Assembly (NCBI GenBank): GCA_015067175.1 | Contig: SVMX01000005.1 | Span: 124,001 to 188,000 of the forward strand | DNA from: Oscillospiraceae bacterium | GTDB taxonomy: Bacteria; Bacillota; Clostridia; Oscillospirales; Ruminococcaceae | Length of the DNA: 64,000 nt | Reading direction: 5' to 3' | Shown: piece after piece, positions 44,045 through 52,080 of the stretch | How the letters are laid out: every line of letters starts with the position of its first letter | How positions within the stretch are numbered: the stretch's first letter is position 1 | Position numbers and translations under genes: made by a program | Notes under the pieces: generated by a model | The model's input: the letters and a program-made list of their open reading frames with translations, nothing else | What the model was told of the DNA's origin: nothing | Databases searched by the model: none

Positions 44045-44725
44045 ATGCTTTTGTTTTTTGGAAACAAAATTGTAAAGGTTGAGATCCTGGATAGAAACGG
44101 CTCGGTTGCCGTAAGCGCTGAAAAGGGCTTTGTTTTCCCGAAGAATATCGAGAGCGATGATGATAGTATCCTTATCATAAAGGGCACTTCCCTGAGGGAG
44201 TTTCCGAAAGATGAGAGGGTACATGTTGTTGCAACGACTAAAGCCGGCGACCGAATTAAATATCCCGGTATCGTGACTGTTTCGCTTGATTCTCAGCTTA
44301 ATGCCCGTATCCTGAAAAACCGTGATACAGAGGTGCTGGAGGAAAGGCGAAGATATTTCAAGATAAAGGTCGAGGAAAAGGGACGCGTGCTGTTTGTGGT
44401 TCGCGATGATGAAACGCTTCGTTTTGAGGTTCCTGTCCCGATGGAGGTGCTTGATATCAATATAGGCGGCGTGTTTATCACTTCCGATTATGTTTTCCAG
44501 CAAGACGACATGATTTGTATTGATATCGATCTGTTTGTTGATTACAGATTGAACGCTGTAGCGCAGGTACTTCGTGTTCAGAAAGACCCCGACGGCACAA
44601 TAAAAGGCTACGGCTGTCAGTTCCAGGGTCTTACCGCCTCACAGGAGGACTATATAGGCAAATACATCTACAAGGTCCAGTTTGCTCAGCGTCAAAAAGA
44701 AATGGCGCGTGAGATGGATTATTAA
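44045..44725 (+). CDS. PilZ-domain protein with YcgR-like N-terminus
   Basis: A 226-residue protein with a beta-rich N-terminal domain (about 1-95) like YcgR/MotI and a PilZ domain (about 100-215). The c-di-GMP-binding parts are ERRRYFKI (about 100-107), where the second Arg of the usual RxxxR is Lys, and DINIGGVFI (about 140-148), matching D/NxSxxG with Asn in place of Ser. Such proteins bind c-di-GMP and act on flagella or surface machinery. The ATG at 44045 follows AAAGGA; a TTG three bases earlier is too close to the site. It is 44 bases before the diguanylate cyclase gene. Confidence 0.85.
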   Translation: MLLFFGNKIVKVEILDRNGSVAVSAEKGFVFPKNIESDDDSILIIKGTSLREFPKDERVHVVATTKAGDRIKYPGIVTVSLDSQLNARILKNRDTEVLEERRRYFKIKVEEKGRVLFVVRDDETLRFEVPVPMEVLDINIGGVFITSDYVFQQDDMICIDIDLFVDYRLNAVAQVLRVQKDPDGTIKGYGCQFQGLTASQEDYIGKYIYKVQFAQRQKEMAREMDY

Positions 44726-44769
44726 AAAATATCCGAAATATTAAATATAATTAGGGGGATCAGTTCAAG

Positions 44770-46770
44770 ATGAATAATGCAAAGCTCAAGGTCGTTCTTA
44801 CGACAATACTTCTGGTTTTTGCAATCGTACCTGCGCTCATTGTCGGTGTTGTTGGTACTTTGTCGATTTCCGGATATGAAAGCTACATCAAGACAGACAC
44901 GCTGAGTGCTGTTGCGAAGTCTAAGTCAGTTGCGCTTGACCAGCTTTTTTCCTACTACACAGGTATGGTCGGCACACTGTCAAAGTCTGAGGTGCTTATC
45001 GACGCCGCAACAAACAGCAATGACAGCGCGGCTTCCGTGCTGAAGTCTGTGGTAGATTCCGATAAGGATTTCCTTGATATGCTGATCGTTGATGTTGACG
45101 GCGATATCCTTGCTTCCGCTAAGGGCAGCACAGGTCTGAAGTTTGAGCATTTCAGCGATGACGGACTGGCTACCGTATCCGGTATCCTCACATGGGAGAA
45201 GTACGGCAGTGCAAACGCTTTCTACATTGCTAAGGATATCTATCAGGACGGCGCAGGCTCCAACAAGTGCGGTTACGCTGTCGGAATTATCTCCGTTGCA
45301 AGCGACAGTGCTGTTGCAAACGCTATTACAGGCTCTTTCCTTGATGGCGGACACATGATACTGTTCGACAGCAACAACAAGATAATCAACCTTAACGGTG
45401 ATATGGCAGTTACAAGCGAGGCTTCCTATGTTGCTGAGCTTGATAACATGAGAAGCAAGACAAATGTTGTAAGCAACACTTCCGCTAATCAGACCCTGTG
45501 CACAGGCACGCTCGGTAAGTATACATATTCCTGCGGTATCATTCCCAACATAAGCACATGGAGATGGGCAGGCGTTGTTGAAACAGGCACACTTGGCTCC
45601 TATTCTTTCATGGCAATACTTATAGGTTGGGGCGTTATACTTGTAGCGTGTGCACTTGCAGCACTGTGTGCATGGCTTATTATCAGCAAGTTCACAGGCA
45701 ACATGAAGGAAATGCTCCGCACAATGGACGCTATTTCCGAGGAAGAAAACGGCTACGCTATCAGATTTGATATCAAGAACAGAAAGAGCGAGCTCGGTCG
45801 CATCATGGAATCCTTCAACGATATGCTTGACGAGGTTATCATGAGCGAGGAGCGTCACCGTACTATTGCTGAGCTGTCTGACAATATGCTGTTCGAGTGG
45901 GACTTCCACAAGGAGAGTATGTATGTTTCCCCCAACACTCTTGCAAAGTTTGAGATCGACACAGAAAACTCCACTCTTTCCAACGGTAAGTTCATTGACG
46001 CGCTGATGCCCTCTGAGGACGCTGAAAAGTACAAGAGGGATATCAACCAGCTGTTAAGAGATAAGAATGGCTACAGTGCCGAATATCAGCTCAAGGCAAA
46101 GTCCGGTACAGTTATCTGGGTTTCCCTGCGTGCGGTATGCATTACTGACCGTCTTGGCGAGCCGCTGAGAGTTATCGGCGTTCTTACCGATATCGACAAC
46201 GAGAAGAAGCTTGAGCTTCAGCTTTCCGAGCGTGCAAGCTTTGACTTCTTGTCCCAGCTCTACAACAGAAATACATTCACAAGAACACTCACATCTGAGC
46301 TTGAGCGCCGCGGCGGCAACAAGATCGCACTTCTGTTTATCGACGTTGACGACTTCAAGTTTATCAATGACAGATATGGCCATACCATCGGTGACGAAGT
46401 AATCAAGTATGTTGCGGATACCATTCGCGTTAAGGTAGACGACAAGGGAGGTTTCGCAGGACGCTTCGGCGGCGACGAGTTCGTACTCTGCTTCACCGAT
46501 CAGGAGGATATCGAGAACATCGAGAACATTTCGATGGATATCATCAACGAGCTGTATGCGGGTTACACCACATCTGACGGCGAGATGACTATCAACGTAA
46601 AGGCAAGTATCGGTATTGCGCTTTGTCCCGAGCATTCCGAGGACTGCAACGAGCTGCTTGCGTTCTCCGATACAGCTATGTATTTCGTTAAGAAGAACGG
46701 TAAGACAAACTACCATATGTACTGCCCCGAGGACACTGAATCCGGCGAGTACATCGACCCCGAGTTTTAA
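44770..46770 (+). CDS. Membrane diguanylate cyclase (Cache-HAMP-PAS-GGDEF)
   Basis: A 666-residue protein with TM1 (about 8-30), an outward sensor domain (about 35-270), TM2 (about 275-305), HAMP (about 305-355), PAS (about 365-490, TVIWVSLRAVCITDR) and a GGDEF domain (about 495-655). The active site RFGGDEFVL is complete and the metal/substrate part LFIDVDDFKFIND is intact, so it should make c-di-GMP. The RxxD inhibitory site usually found 5 residues before GGDEF is absent. It lies between the PilZ gene and the ParA gene. Confidence 0.93.
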   Translation: MNNAKLKVVLTTILLVFAIVPALIVGVVGTLSISGYESYIKTDTLSAVAKSKSVALDQLFSYYTGMVGTLSKSEVLIDAATNSNDSAASVLKSVVDSDKDFLDMLIVDVDGDILASAKGSTGLKFEHFSDDGLATVSGILTWEKYGSANAFYIAKDIYQDGAGSNKCGYAVGIISVASDSAVANAITGSFLDGGHMILFDSNNKIINLNGDMAVTSEASYVAELDNMRSKTNVVSNTSANQTLCTGTLGKYTYSCGIIPNISTWRWAGVVETGTLGSYSFMAILIGWGVILVACALAALCAWLIISKFTGNMKEMLRTMDAISEEENGYAIRFDIKNRKSELGRIMESFNDMLDEVIMSEERHRTIAELSDNMLFEWDFHKESMYVSPNTLAKFEIDTENSTLSNGKFIDALMPSEDAEKYKRDINQLLRDKNGYSAEYQLKAKSGTVIWVSLRAVCITDRLGEPLRVIGVLTDIDNEKKLELQLSERASFDFLSQLYNRNTFTRTLTSELERRGGNKIALLFIDVDDFKFINDRYGHTIGDEVIKYVADTIRVKVDDKGGFAGRFGGDEFVLCFTDQEDIENIENISMDIINELYAGYTTSDGEMTINVKASIGIALCPEHSEDCNELLAFSDTAMYFVKKNGKTNYHMYCPEDTESGEYIDPEF

Positions 46771-46882
46771 TTCGGATCAGCACTGTGGCATACGACGTCC
46801 GTTTGCGGCAGCGCAATAACTGAACAACATCAATAGGGCGGACAGAAATTGTGCGCCCTAGTGACTTTGGAGGTACACGGCT

Positions 46883-47668
46883 TTGGCAAAGGTTATAGCT
46901 ATCACCAATCAAAAGGGCGGAGTAGGAAAAACTACTACCTGCTGCGGACTTTGCGGCGGTCTTGTTAAGCGCGGATATAAAGTTCTTGCAATCGACCTTG
47001 ACCCGCAGGGAAACCTCAGCTTCAGCCTTGGCGTAGAGGCAGAGGAGAATTTCACTGTATACGATCTGTTCAAGGGTAATTGTGATATCACAGACGCTAT
47101 ACTTACAGGCGAAACCTGTGATGTTATTCCCTCAAATATCCTGCTTTCGGGCGTAGAGCTTGAGCTTACAGGCGTTGGCAGAGAATATATCCTGCGCGAA
47201 CAGCTTGAGGCTGTACATGATAAATATGATTACATCATACTTGATACGCCGCCTGCGCTGTCGGTACTGACCATCAATGCCTACACGGCGTCGGACGAGC
47301 TTATCATACCCATGCTTTGCGAGATACTCAGCTTGCAGGGTATAGCTCAGCTCAAGCAGACGATCTTTGCTGTTCAGCGTTATTATAACAAGGCTTTAAA
47401 GGTGCGAGGAATTCTGTTGAATAAATACAATTCCAGACTTATGCTCACTCGCGAGGTAGAGGAGCTTGCTCAGATGATAGCTCAGCAGCTTGATACGCAG
47501 ATATTCGCTTCCAGAATAAGTGCAAGCGTGTGCATTGCGGAAGCTCCCGCGCACGGCGAGTCTATCATGACATATTCGCCGAAATCAAAGGCTGCCAAAG
47601 AGTTTGCTGCATTTGTGGACGAGCTTATCGGAAAAGGCAAAAAAAAGAGCGGAGTTAATAGCAAATGA
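46883..47668 (+). CDS. ParA/Soj-type ATPase
   Basis: A 261-residue P-loop ATPase. It has the deviant Walker A KGGVGKTT (11-18), the DLDPQGN motif (about 39-45), and DTPPALSVLTINA. It starts at a TTG 9 bases after TTTGGAGG. ParA proteins position chromosomes, plasmids or cell-pole machinery. Its stop overlaps the next gene by 4 bases, where a ParB would be expected, but the partner is a ComFB-like protein instead. It follows the diguanylate cyclase in the same direction. Confidence 0.92.
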   Translation: MAKVIAITNQKGGVGKTTTCCGLCGGLVKRGYKVLAIDLDPQGNLSFSLGVEAEENFTVYDLFKGNCDITDAILTGETCDVIPSNILLSGVELELTGVGREYILREQLEAVHDKYDYIILDTPPALSVLTINAYTASDELIIPMLCEILSLQGIAQLKQTIFAVQRYYNKALKVRGILLNKYNSRLMLTREVEELAQMIAQQLDTQIFASRISASVCIAEAPAHGESIMTYSPKSKAAKEFAAFVDELIGKGKKKSGVNSK

Positions 47669-48366
47669 GTGCTGCAAAAAGCAAAAAAGAAGCTGCTGCA
47701 GAGCCGAAAAAGCGCGGCAGACCACCTAAAATAAAAACGGAAGCAACTGTTGAAAAGGAAAGTGCGGTGAAATCTGCACAAAGCGAGAAAAAGACCTCTC
47801 GCACTGCGGAGAAAAGTGCTGAAAAAACGCAGAAGTCTTCAAAAAAAGCTGCACCGCAGAAGCCTGGCGAGGAGAAAGCCGCTAAGAAGCGCAGAGCAAA
47901 ACAGGAAAAACCGACAGAGCCGAGCAGCAAGACGCCACAGGTAATGCGGCTTGTCGAGCAGCGCAACGACATGGTAAACCCGACCATAATGGCGGGCAAG
48001 AGCAGTATTCCGCGACAGCTCAGAGGTCTGGAGCCGCTGACAAAGATCATGAAGCGCGAGGCTGAGGTGATCTTCGGTGCTGACGAGGACGACGAGACCT
48101 TTAATCTCACTGCGCTCGTTATTGACGATAACGCTGCTGAGATACTGCGAAGATTTAACGCGTGTGACTGTGAGATGTGCATAGAGCAATTGTCAAGGCT
48201 TACAGCGGACAGTGTTCCTGCACGTTTTGTTAAGCTCAAACGTCGTTCTGTGGAGCGAAAAGCCCCCGAAGTCGAGGAGCTTAAAGCGCCGTTAAAGCGC
48301 CCTGTAACATCGCGCATGATACGACTTGTTATGCAGAACAAAAAAAGAAGCTTCCACGATATCTGA
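47665..48366 (+). CDS. ComFB-like protein with AT-hook
   Basis: A 233-residue protein. Residues 1-90 are disordered and basic, with an AT-hook core at KKRGRPPK (15-22, RGRP). About 145-200 resembles the late-competence ComFB domain: CDCEMC (Cys167, 169, 172) then LSRLTADSVPARFVKL, as in the family pattern of a Cys cluster followed by Ala/Leu-rich helix and LPPRYV. ComFB proteins have recently been described as c-di-GMP receptors in cyanobacteria. It starts inside the ParA gene (4-base overlap), so it is likely ParA's partner, replacing ParB. DNA binding through the AT-hook is inference. Confidence 0.65.
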   Translation: MSAAKSKKEAAAEPKKRGRPPKIKTEATVEKESAVKSAQSEKKTSRTAEKSAEKTQKSSKKAAPQKPGEEKAAKKRRAKQEKPTEPSSKTPQVMRLVEQRNDMVNPTIMAGKSSIPRQLRGLEPLTKIMKREAEVIFGADEDDETFNLTALVIDDNAAEILRRFNACDCEMCIEQLSRLTADSVPARFVKLKRRSVERKAPEVEELKAPLKRPVTSRMIRLVMQNKKRSFHDI

Positions 48367-48378
48367 TAGCACATAAAC

Positions 48379-48412
48379 AAAGAGCCGCTTTTGTAAAAAA
48401 GCGGCTTTAATG
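48379..48412. terminator. Bidirectional terminator
   Basis: The stem AGCCGCTTTT / AAAAGCGGCTTT lies between the ComFB-like gene and the minus-strand smpB. Confidence 0.85.
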
Positions 48413-48432
48413 TTGTATTGATGTTGCGGTAA

Positions 48433-48888
48433 TCAGCGGTTACGTTCCTTGATGGCGCGCTCGATCTCTCTGCCTGCGTCGCGTTTTGCGATATCCTCGC
48501 GCTTGTCGTGAAGCTTTTTACCCTTGCACAGACCAACCTGCACCTTAACGCGCGAGTCCTTGAAATACAGGGATATAGGGATAAGCGTATAGCCGCCCTG
48601 CTTCACCTGCCCGAATAATCTCATTATCTCCTTTTTATGCAGCAGCAGCTTGCGCACGCGATAAGGGTCGCGATTGAAGATATTGCCCTTTTCATAGGGG
48701 GAGATGTGCATATTTTTTATAAAAGCCTCTCCGTCGTCAATGGATATCCAGGAGTCTTTAAGATTTACGCCGCCCGCGCGTATGGATTTTACCTCTGTGC
48801 CGAACAGCTCTATACCTGCCTCAAAGCTCTCAACAATAAAATATTCATGGCGCGCCTTGCGGTTTTCGGCGATAGTTTTTGTGTTCAT
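48433..48888 (-). CDS. smpB: SsrA-binding protein
   Basis: A 151-residue SmpB with family motifs [11 protein letters not shown] (about 8-18), [11 protein letters not shown] (about 29-39), [11 protein letters not shown] and the basic C-terminal tail ERAIKERNR. It binds tmRNA and rescues stalled ribosomes. No ssrA gene was seen in this window. The start follows GGAGGCAC (read on the minus strand). Confidence 0.96.
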   Translation of the reverse strand: MNTKTIAENRKARHEYFIVESFEAGIELFGTEVKSIRAGGVNLKDSWISIDDGEAFIKNMHISPYEKGNIFNRDPYRVRKLLLHKKEIMRLFGQVKQGGYTLIPISLYFKDSRVKVQVGLCKGKKLHDKREDIAKRDAGREIERAIKERNR

Positions 48889-49056
48889 CGTGCCTCCGTT
48901 ATGTTAGTGTTCATTTTGTCGTTCTTAATATCATATAATGTATTGTATCACAAAAGTCCGCTTATTGCAAGGCTTTGCTTTAATTTCGGCAGAAAAGATG
49001 CGCTTTATTTCGTCAAAATCCACAAATAAGGTTGAGAAAATTGTTCGGGAAAAAAG

Positions 49057-49085
49057 TAGACATTTTCTGAACTATGTGCTATAAT
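49057..49085 (+). promoter_or_regulatory. Sigma-A promoter of the four-cysteine small protein gene
   Basis: A -35 TAGACA (49057-49062) and -10 TATAAT (49080-49085) with 17-base spacing. Confidence 0.75.
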
Positions 49086-49121
49086 GAGAATAAGGAAATA
49101 TATTATTAGGAGGTAACAGAC

Positions 49122-49337
49122 ATGGCAAAGAAAAAGCTGTTTGGAAATAATATAAAGCCGTCTTGTAAATACTGTGCGCTCGGTACAGCAGGTGAGGGCG
49201 ATAAGATCAACTGCTCAAAGTTCGGTACTGTAAAGACCTATGACTCCTGCAAGAAGTTTGAGTATTCGCCTTTAAAGAGAATACCCAAGAAAGAGCTGCA
49301 GCTTGCTAATTCCGCAGTTAACGACATCGACTTCTGA
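49122..49337 (+). CDS. Conserved small four-cysteine protein
   Basis: A 71-residue protein with Cys15, Cys18, Cys31 and Cys43 in a spacing that suggests one zinc or iron site (CKYC, NC, SC), in a basic protein. It has its own promoter, a ribosome binding site (TTAGGAGGT) and a terminator, so it is a real gene. Similar small proteins occur in Clostridia without a known role. I do not recognise a function. Confidence 0.8.
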   Translation: MAKKKLFGNNIKPSCKYCALGTAGEGDKINCSKFGTVKTYDSCKKFEYSPLKRIPKKELQLANSAVNDIDF

Positions 49338-49350
49338 TGTGGATATACTT

Positions 49351-49387
49351 ATGACAGAGTGCCAAAAGCACTCTGTTTTTTTATTGC
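49351..49387 (+). terminator. Rho-independent terminator
   Basis: The stem ACAGAGTGC-CAAAA-GCACTCTGT is followed by TTTTTTTATT. Confidence 0.92.
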
Positions 49388-49390
49388 TAC

Positions 49391-49419
49391 TTGAAAAAAG
49401 ACGGCATATATGATAAAAT
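49391..49419 (+). promoter_or_regulatory. Sigma-A promoter of the PHP gene
   Basis: A -35 TTGAAA (49391-49396) and -10 TAAAAT (49414-49419) with 17-base spacing. Confidence 0.5.
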
Positions 49420-49464
49420 AAAAACAGCGTTTATGCGCAACTGAGAACATGAAAGGACGACCTT

Positions 49465-50154
49465 ATGTATAAATACGAAACACATCTGCACACGCTTGAG
49501 GGCAGCGCTTGCTCCAGCGCTTCTGCCGCTGATATGGCGAGAGCGCATAAGGAGCTTGGTTATGACGGTATATTTGTAACAAATCACTTTTTTAACGGAA
49601 ACACCTCAGTTCCGCGTGAGCTGCCTTGGGAGGAGCGTATAGACGCTTTTTGCCGCGGATATGAGCTTGCGAAACAGGTCGGTGATGAGATAGGGCTGAA
49701 AGTATTTTTTGGCTTGGAGTTCTGCAAATACAGCTCGGATTTTCTCATCTATGGTATGGACAAGGAATGGCTGAAGCAAAACGAAGAGCTGCTCATGAAC
49801 GCAGACGAGCGCAAGCTGTTTTCGACTGTAAGAGCGCTTGGCGGCTTTGTTGTTCACGCGCACCCTTTCCGCAGTGACCCGTATATCCATCATATCAGTC
49901 TGTACCCTTATGATGTGGACGCCGTGGAGGTAATTAACGGCAGCCATGATCCGCTAAAAATGTACAACGAGCGCGCAAATCTATATGCGGATATGTATGG
50001 GCTTGTTAAAACAGGCGGCTCGGACAGCCATCATCTGCACGCATTGTTTGGCAGCGGCATAGCCGTGCCTGAGCCTATAAATTCCCCTGAGGATTATCTG
50101 CGTATGCTGAAGGAGGGCAAGGTCGTTCCGCTTCAGCGCACACTTCCTGTATAA
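49465..50154 (+). CDS. PHP-domain metal-dependent phosphoesterase
   Basis: A 229-residue PHP protein. Metal ligands are in YETHLHTLEGSACS (His7, His9), VTNHF, GLEFCKYSS, VHAHPFRSDP and SDSHH near the C-terminus. The subgroup is common in Clostridia and may act on phosphates of nucleotides or sugars; the substrate is not readable. It starts after GAAAGGAC and is 20 bases before the response regulator gene. Confidence 0.85.
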   Translation: MYKYETHLHTLEGSACSSASAADMARAHKELGYDGIFVTNHFFNGNTSVPRELPWEERIDAFCRGYELAKQVGDEIGLKVFFGLEFCKYSSDFLIYGMDKEWLKQNEELLMNADERKLFSTVRALGGFVVHAHPFRSDPYIHHISLYPYDVDAVEVINGSHDPLKMYNERANLYADMYGLVKTGGSDSHHLHALFGSGIAVPEPINSPEDYLRMLKEGKVVPLQRTLPV

Positions 50155-50174
50155 TACATGAACGGAGGGGCTTG

Positions 50175-50858
50175 ATGTTCAACATTCTTGTGGTAGACGA
50201 CCACGCACATATACGCAGGCTTTACGAATACACTCTTGAAAAGAACGGCTACAAGCCGTTTCCGGCGTCAAACGGCAGAGAGGCACTTGAGCTTCTTGAA
50301 AGCAACCATATTGACCTTATCCTGCTTGATGTGATGATGCCGGAAATGGACGGCTACACGTTTCTCAGAACACTCCGCGAGGGTGGCAGTGAGATACCCG
50401 TGCTCGTCATTACGGCGCGCGACGGTGCTGATGACGTGCGCAAAGCGTTTACGCTTGGAACGGACGATTTCATGGTGAAGCCTGTCGATGAGATAGAGAT
50501 GCTTCTTAGGATAAAGGCGCTTATGCGCCGCGCGAAGATCTCTGAAGAAAAGAAGATAGTCATTGGCGGCACTGAGCTTATATATGACTCTTTAGAGGTG
50601 AGATGCGCGGGAAGCTCAGCGATACTGCCGAAAAAAGAGTTTCAGATATTGTTCAAGCTGCTGTCCTTTCCGGGAAAGACCTTTACCCGTGCGAGTATCA
50701 TGGACGAGTTTTGGTCGATGGACAGCGATAGTGAGATACGCACTGTTGATGTTCATATCAATCGTCTGCGTGAGCGCTTCCGTGATAACGAGGATTTCGA
50801 GATAGTAACGGTGCGCGGACTTGGATACAAGGCTGTGCATAAGACTAAGGCGGAATGA
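50175..50858 (+). CDS. OmpR/PhoB-type response regulator
   Basis: A 227-residue regulator: receiver domain (about 1-118) with acidic pair Asp8/Asp9, phosphorylated Asp52 in LLDVMMPEMDG and Lys in VKPVD, then a winged-helix DNA-binding domain (about 130-225; VDVHINRLRERF, VRGLGYKAV). The ATG at 50175 follows GGAGGGG; a TTG just before it is less likely. It is read with the sensor kinase gene, whose start is 2 bases after the stop. Confidence 0.95.
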   Translation: MFNILVVDDHAHIRRLYEYTLEKNGYKPFPASNGREALELLESNHIDLILLDVMMPEMDGYTFLRTLREGGSEIPVLVITARDGADDVRKAFTLGTDDFMVKPVDEIEMLLRIKALMRRAKISEEKKIVIGGTELIYDSLEVRCAGSSAILPKKEFQILFKLLSFPGKTFTRASIMDEFWSMDSDSEIRTVDVHINRLRERFRDNEDFEIVTVRGLGYKAVHKTKAE

Positions 50859-50859
50859 T

Positions 50860-51984
50860 ATGTCGGAAAAGAACACTAAAAAATCCAAAAAGAAAAGGCA
50901 GCGCCGCACAACGCGACTTACTTTCAAGCTGACGCTTGTCGTGCTGATAGTTATTGCCATATCAGAGGCGCTGACATTTACAGGCGCTATAGTTATCGGT
51001 TTTCTCGGCGGCGGAACTAACGACACTACCACGATGATAGCTTCTATCTCCGCAAGTATAGTGATCGGCGGTCTGCTGTCCATTATAGCGGGAAATATCG
51101 TGCTACACCCGCTGACCGAGCTTATCAAAGCAACTAAAAAGGTGATCCAGGGCGACTATACAGCGCACCTTGAAATGAGCTGGAAGGAAAAATACACCGT
51201 TGCAGAGCTTAATCAGCTTATCTCCATGTTCAACGAGATGACTGAGGAGCTTTCGCGCACTGAGATGTTCCGAAAGGATTTTATCGCGAACTTCTCGCAT
51301 GAGTTTAAAACTCCGCTTGCGTCTATCTGCGGCTTTGCGCGCCAGCTTCACGAGGGCAATCTCACGCCCGAGCAGCAAAAGGAGTTTTCAAAGATAATCC
51401 TTGACGAGGCGCAGTATCTTTCCATCATGTCATCGAATACGCTGCTGCTGACGAGCATCGAAAACCGCGATATCGTTTCAGACAAAACAAGCTTTTCGCT
51501 TGACGAGCAGCTAAGAAGCAGTATGCTGCATTTAGAGCCGCGCTGGTCTGAAAAAAATATCGAGATAGACATGGAGCTTGACGAGGTGGATTTTTTCTGG
51601 AATGAGCTTCTGCTGTCTCATGTGTGGAACAACCTGTTTGATAATGCTGTAAAATTCACTCCCGAAAATGGTAAGATAAGCGTAAGCTGCCGACAGGGCG
51701 GCGGCGTTATCACCGTGCGTGTGCGCGATAATGGCGAGGGTATCCCGAATGAGGCGCTGCCGCATATCTTCGAGAAATTCTATCAGTCGGACGCTTCTCA
51801 CGCAACAAAAGGAAACGGCTTGGGACTTCCTCTTGTCAAAAGGATACTGAGCCTGTGCGGCGGTCAGATAAGCGTACACAGTACTCTCGGAATGGGCACT
51901 GAATTTACCGTCACTCTTTATCAGGACATGAATCGTCCCACGGACATGCTTAAAGAAAAGCACTTATATGTCCCTGAAAATTAA
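50860..51984 (+). CDS. Sensor histidine kinase with intramembrane-type sensor
   Basis: A 374-residue kinase: two membrane segments (about 15-45 and 55-80) separated by a loop of about ten residues (GGGTNDTT), HAMP (about 80-135), dimerisation/phosphoacceptor domain with FSHEFKTPLAS and an ATP-binding domain with the N, G1 and G2 boxes (WNNLFDNAVKFT, DNGEGI, GNGLGLPL). The tiny outside loop is the mark of intramembrane-sensing kinases, which usually sense envelope stress or work through a transporter. The start at 50860 follows the response regulator stop closely; the earlier ATG overlaps that gene. Confidence 0.93.
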   Translation: MSEKNTKKSKKKRQRRTTRLTFKLTLVVLIVIAISEALTFTGAIVIGFLGGGTNDTTTMIASISASIVIGGLLSIIAGNIVLHPLTELIKATKKVIQGDYTAHLEMSWKEKYTVAELNQLISMFNEMTEELSRTEMFRKDFIANFSHEFKTPLASICGFARQLHEGNLTPEQQKEFSKIILDEAQYLSIMSSNTLLLTSIENRDIVSDKTSFSLDEQLRSSMLHLEPRWSEKNIEIDMELDEVDFFWNELLLSHVWNNLFDNAVKFTPENGKISVSCRQGGGVITVRVRDNGEGIPNEALPHIFEKFYQSDASHATKGNGLGLPLVKRILSLCGGQISVHSTLGMGTEFTVTLYQDMNRPTDMLKEKHLYVPEN

Positions 51985-51987
51985 TAT

Positions 51988-52016
51988 CCTGCCGCCTCTT
52001 ATTTAGAGGCGGCTTT
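51988..52016 (+). terminator. Rho-independent terminator after the kinase gene
   Basis: The stem GCCGCCTC / GAGGCGGC with loop TTATTTA is followed by TTTG. Confidence 0.8.
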
Positions 52017-52020
52017 GCTA

Positions 52021-52049
52021 TTGACAAAAGCAAAGCAGTGATATATAAT
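52021..52049 (+). promoter_or_regulatory. Consensus sigma-A promoter of the MFS gene
   Basis: A -35 TTGACA (52021-52026) and -10 TATAAT (52044-52049) with 17-base spacing. Confidence 0.8.
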
Positions 52050-52080
52050 GTTGAAAGTGTTTTGTTTTAAGAGGTGCAAA

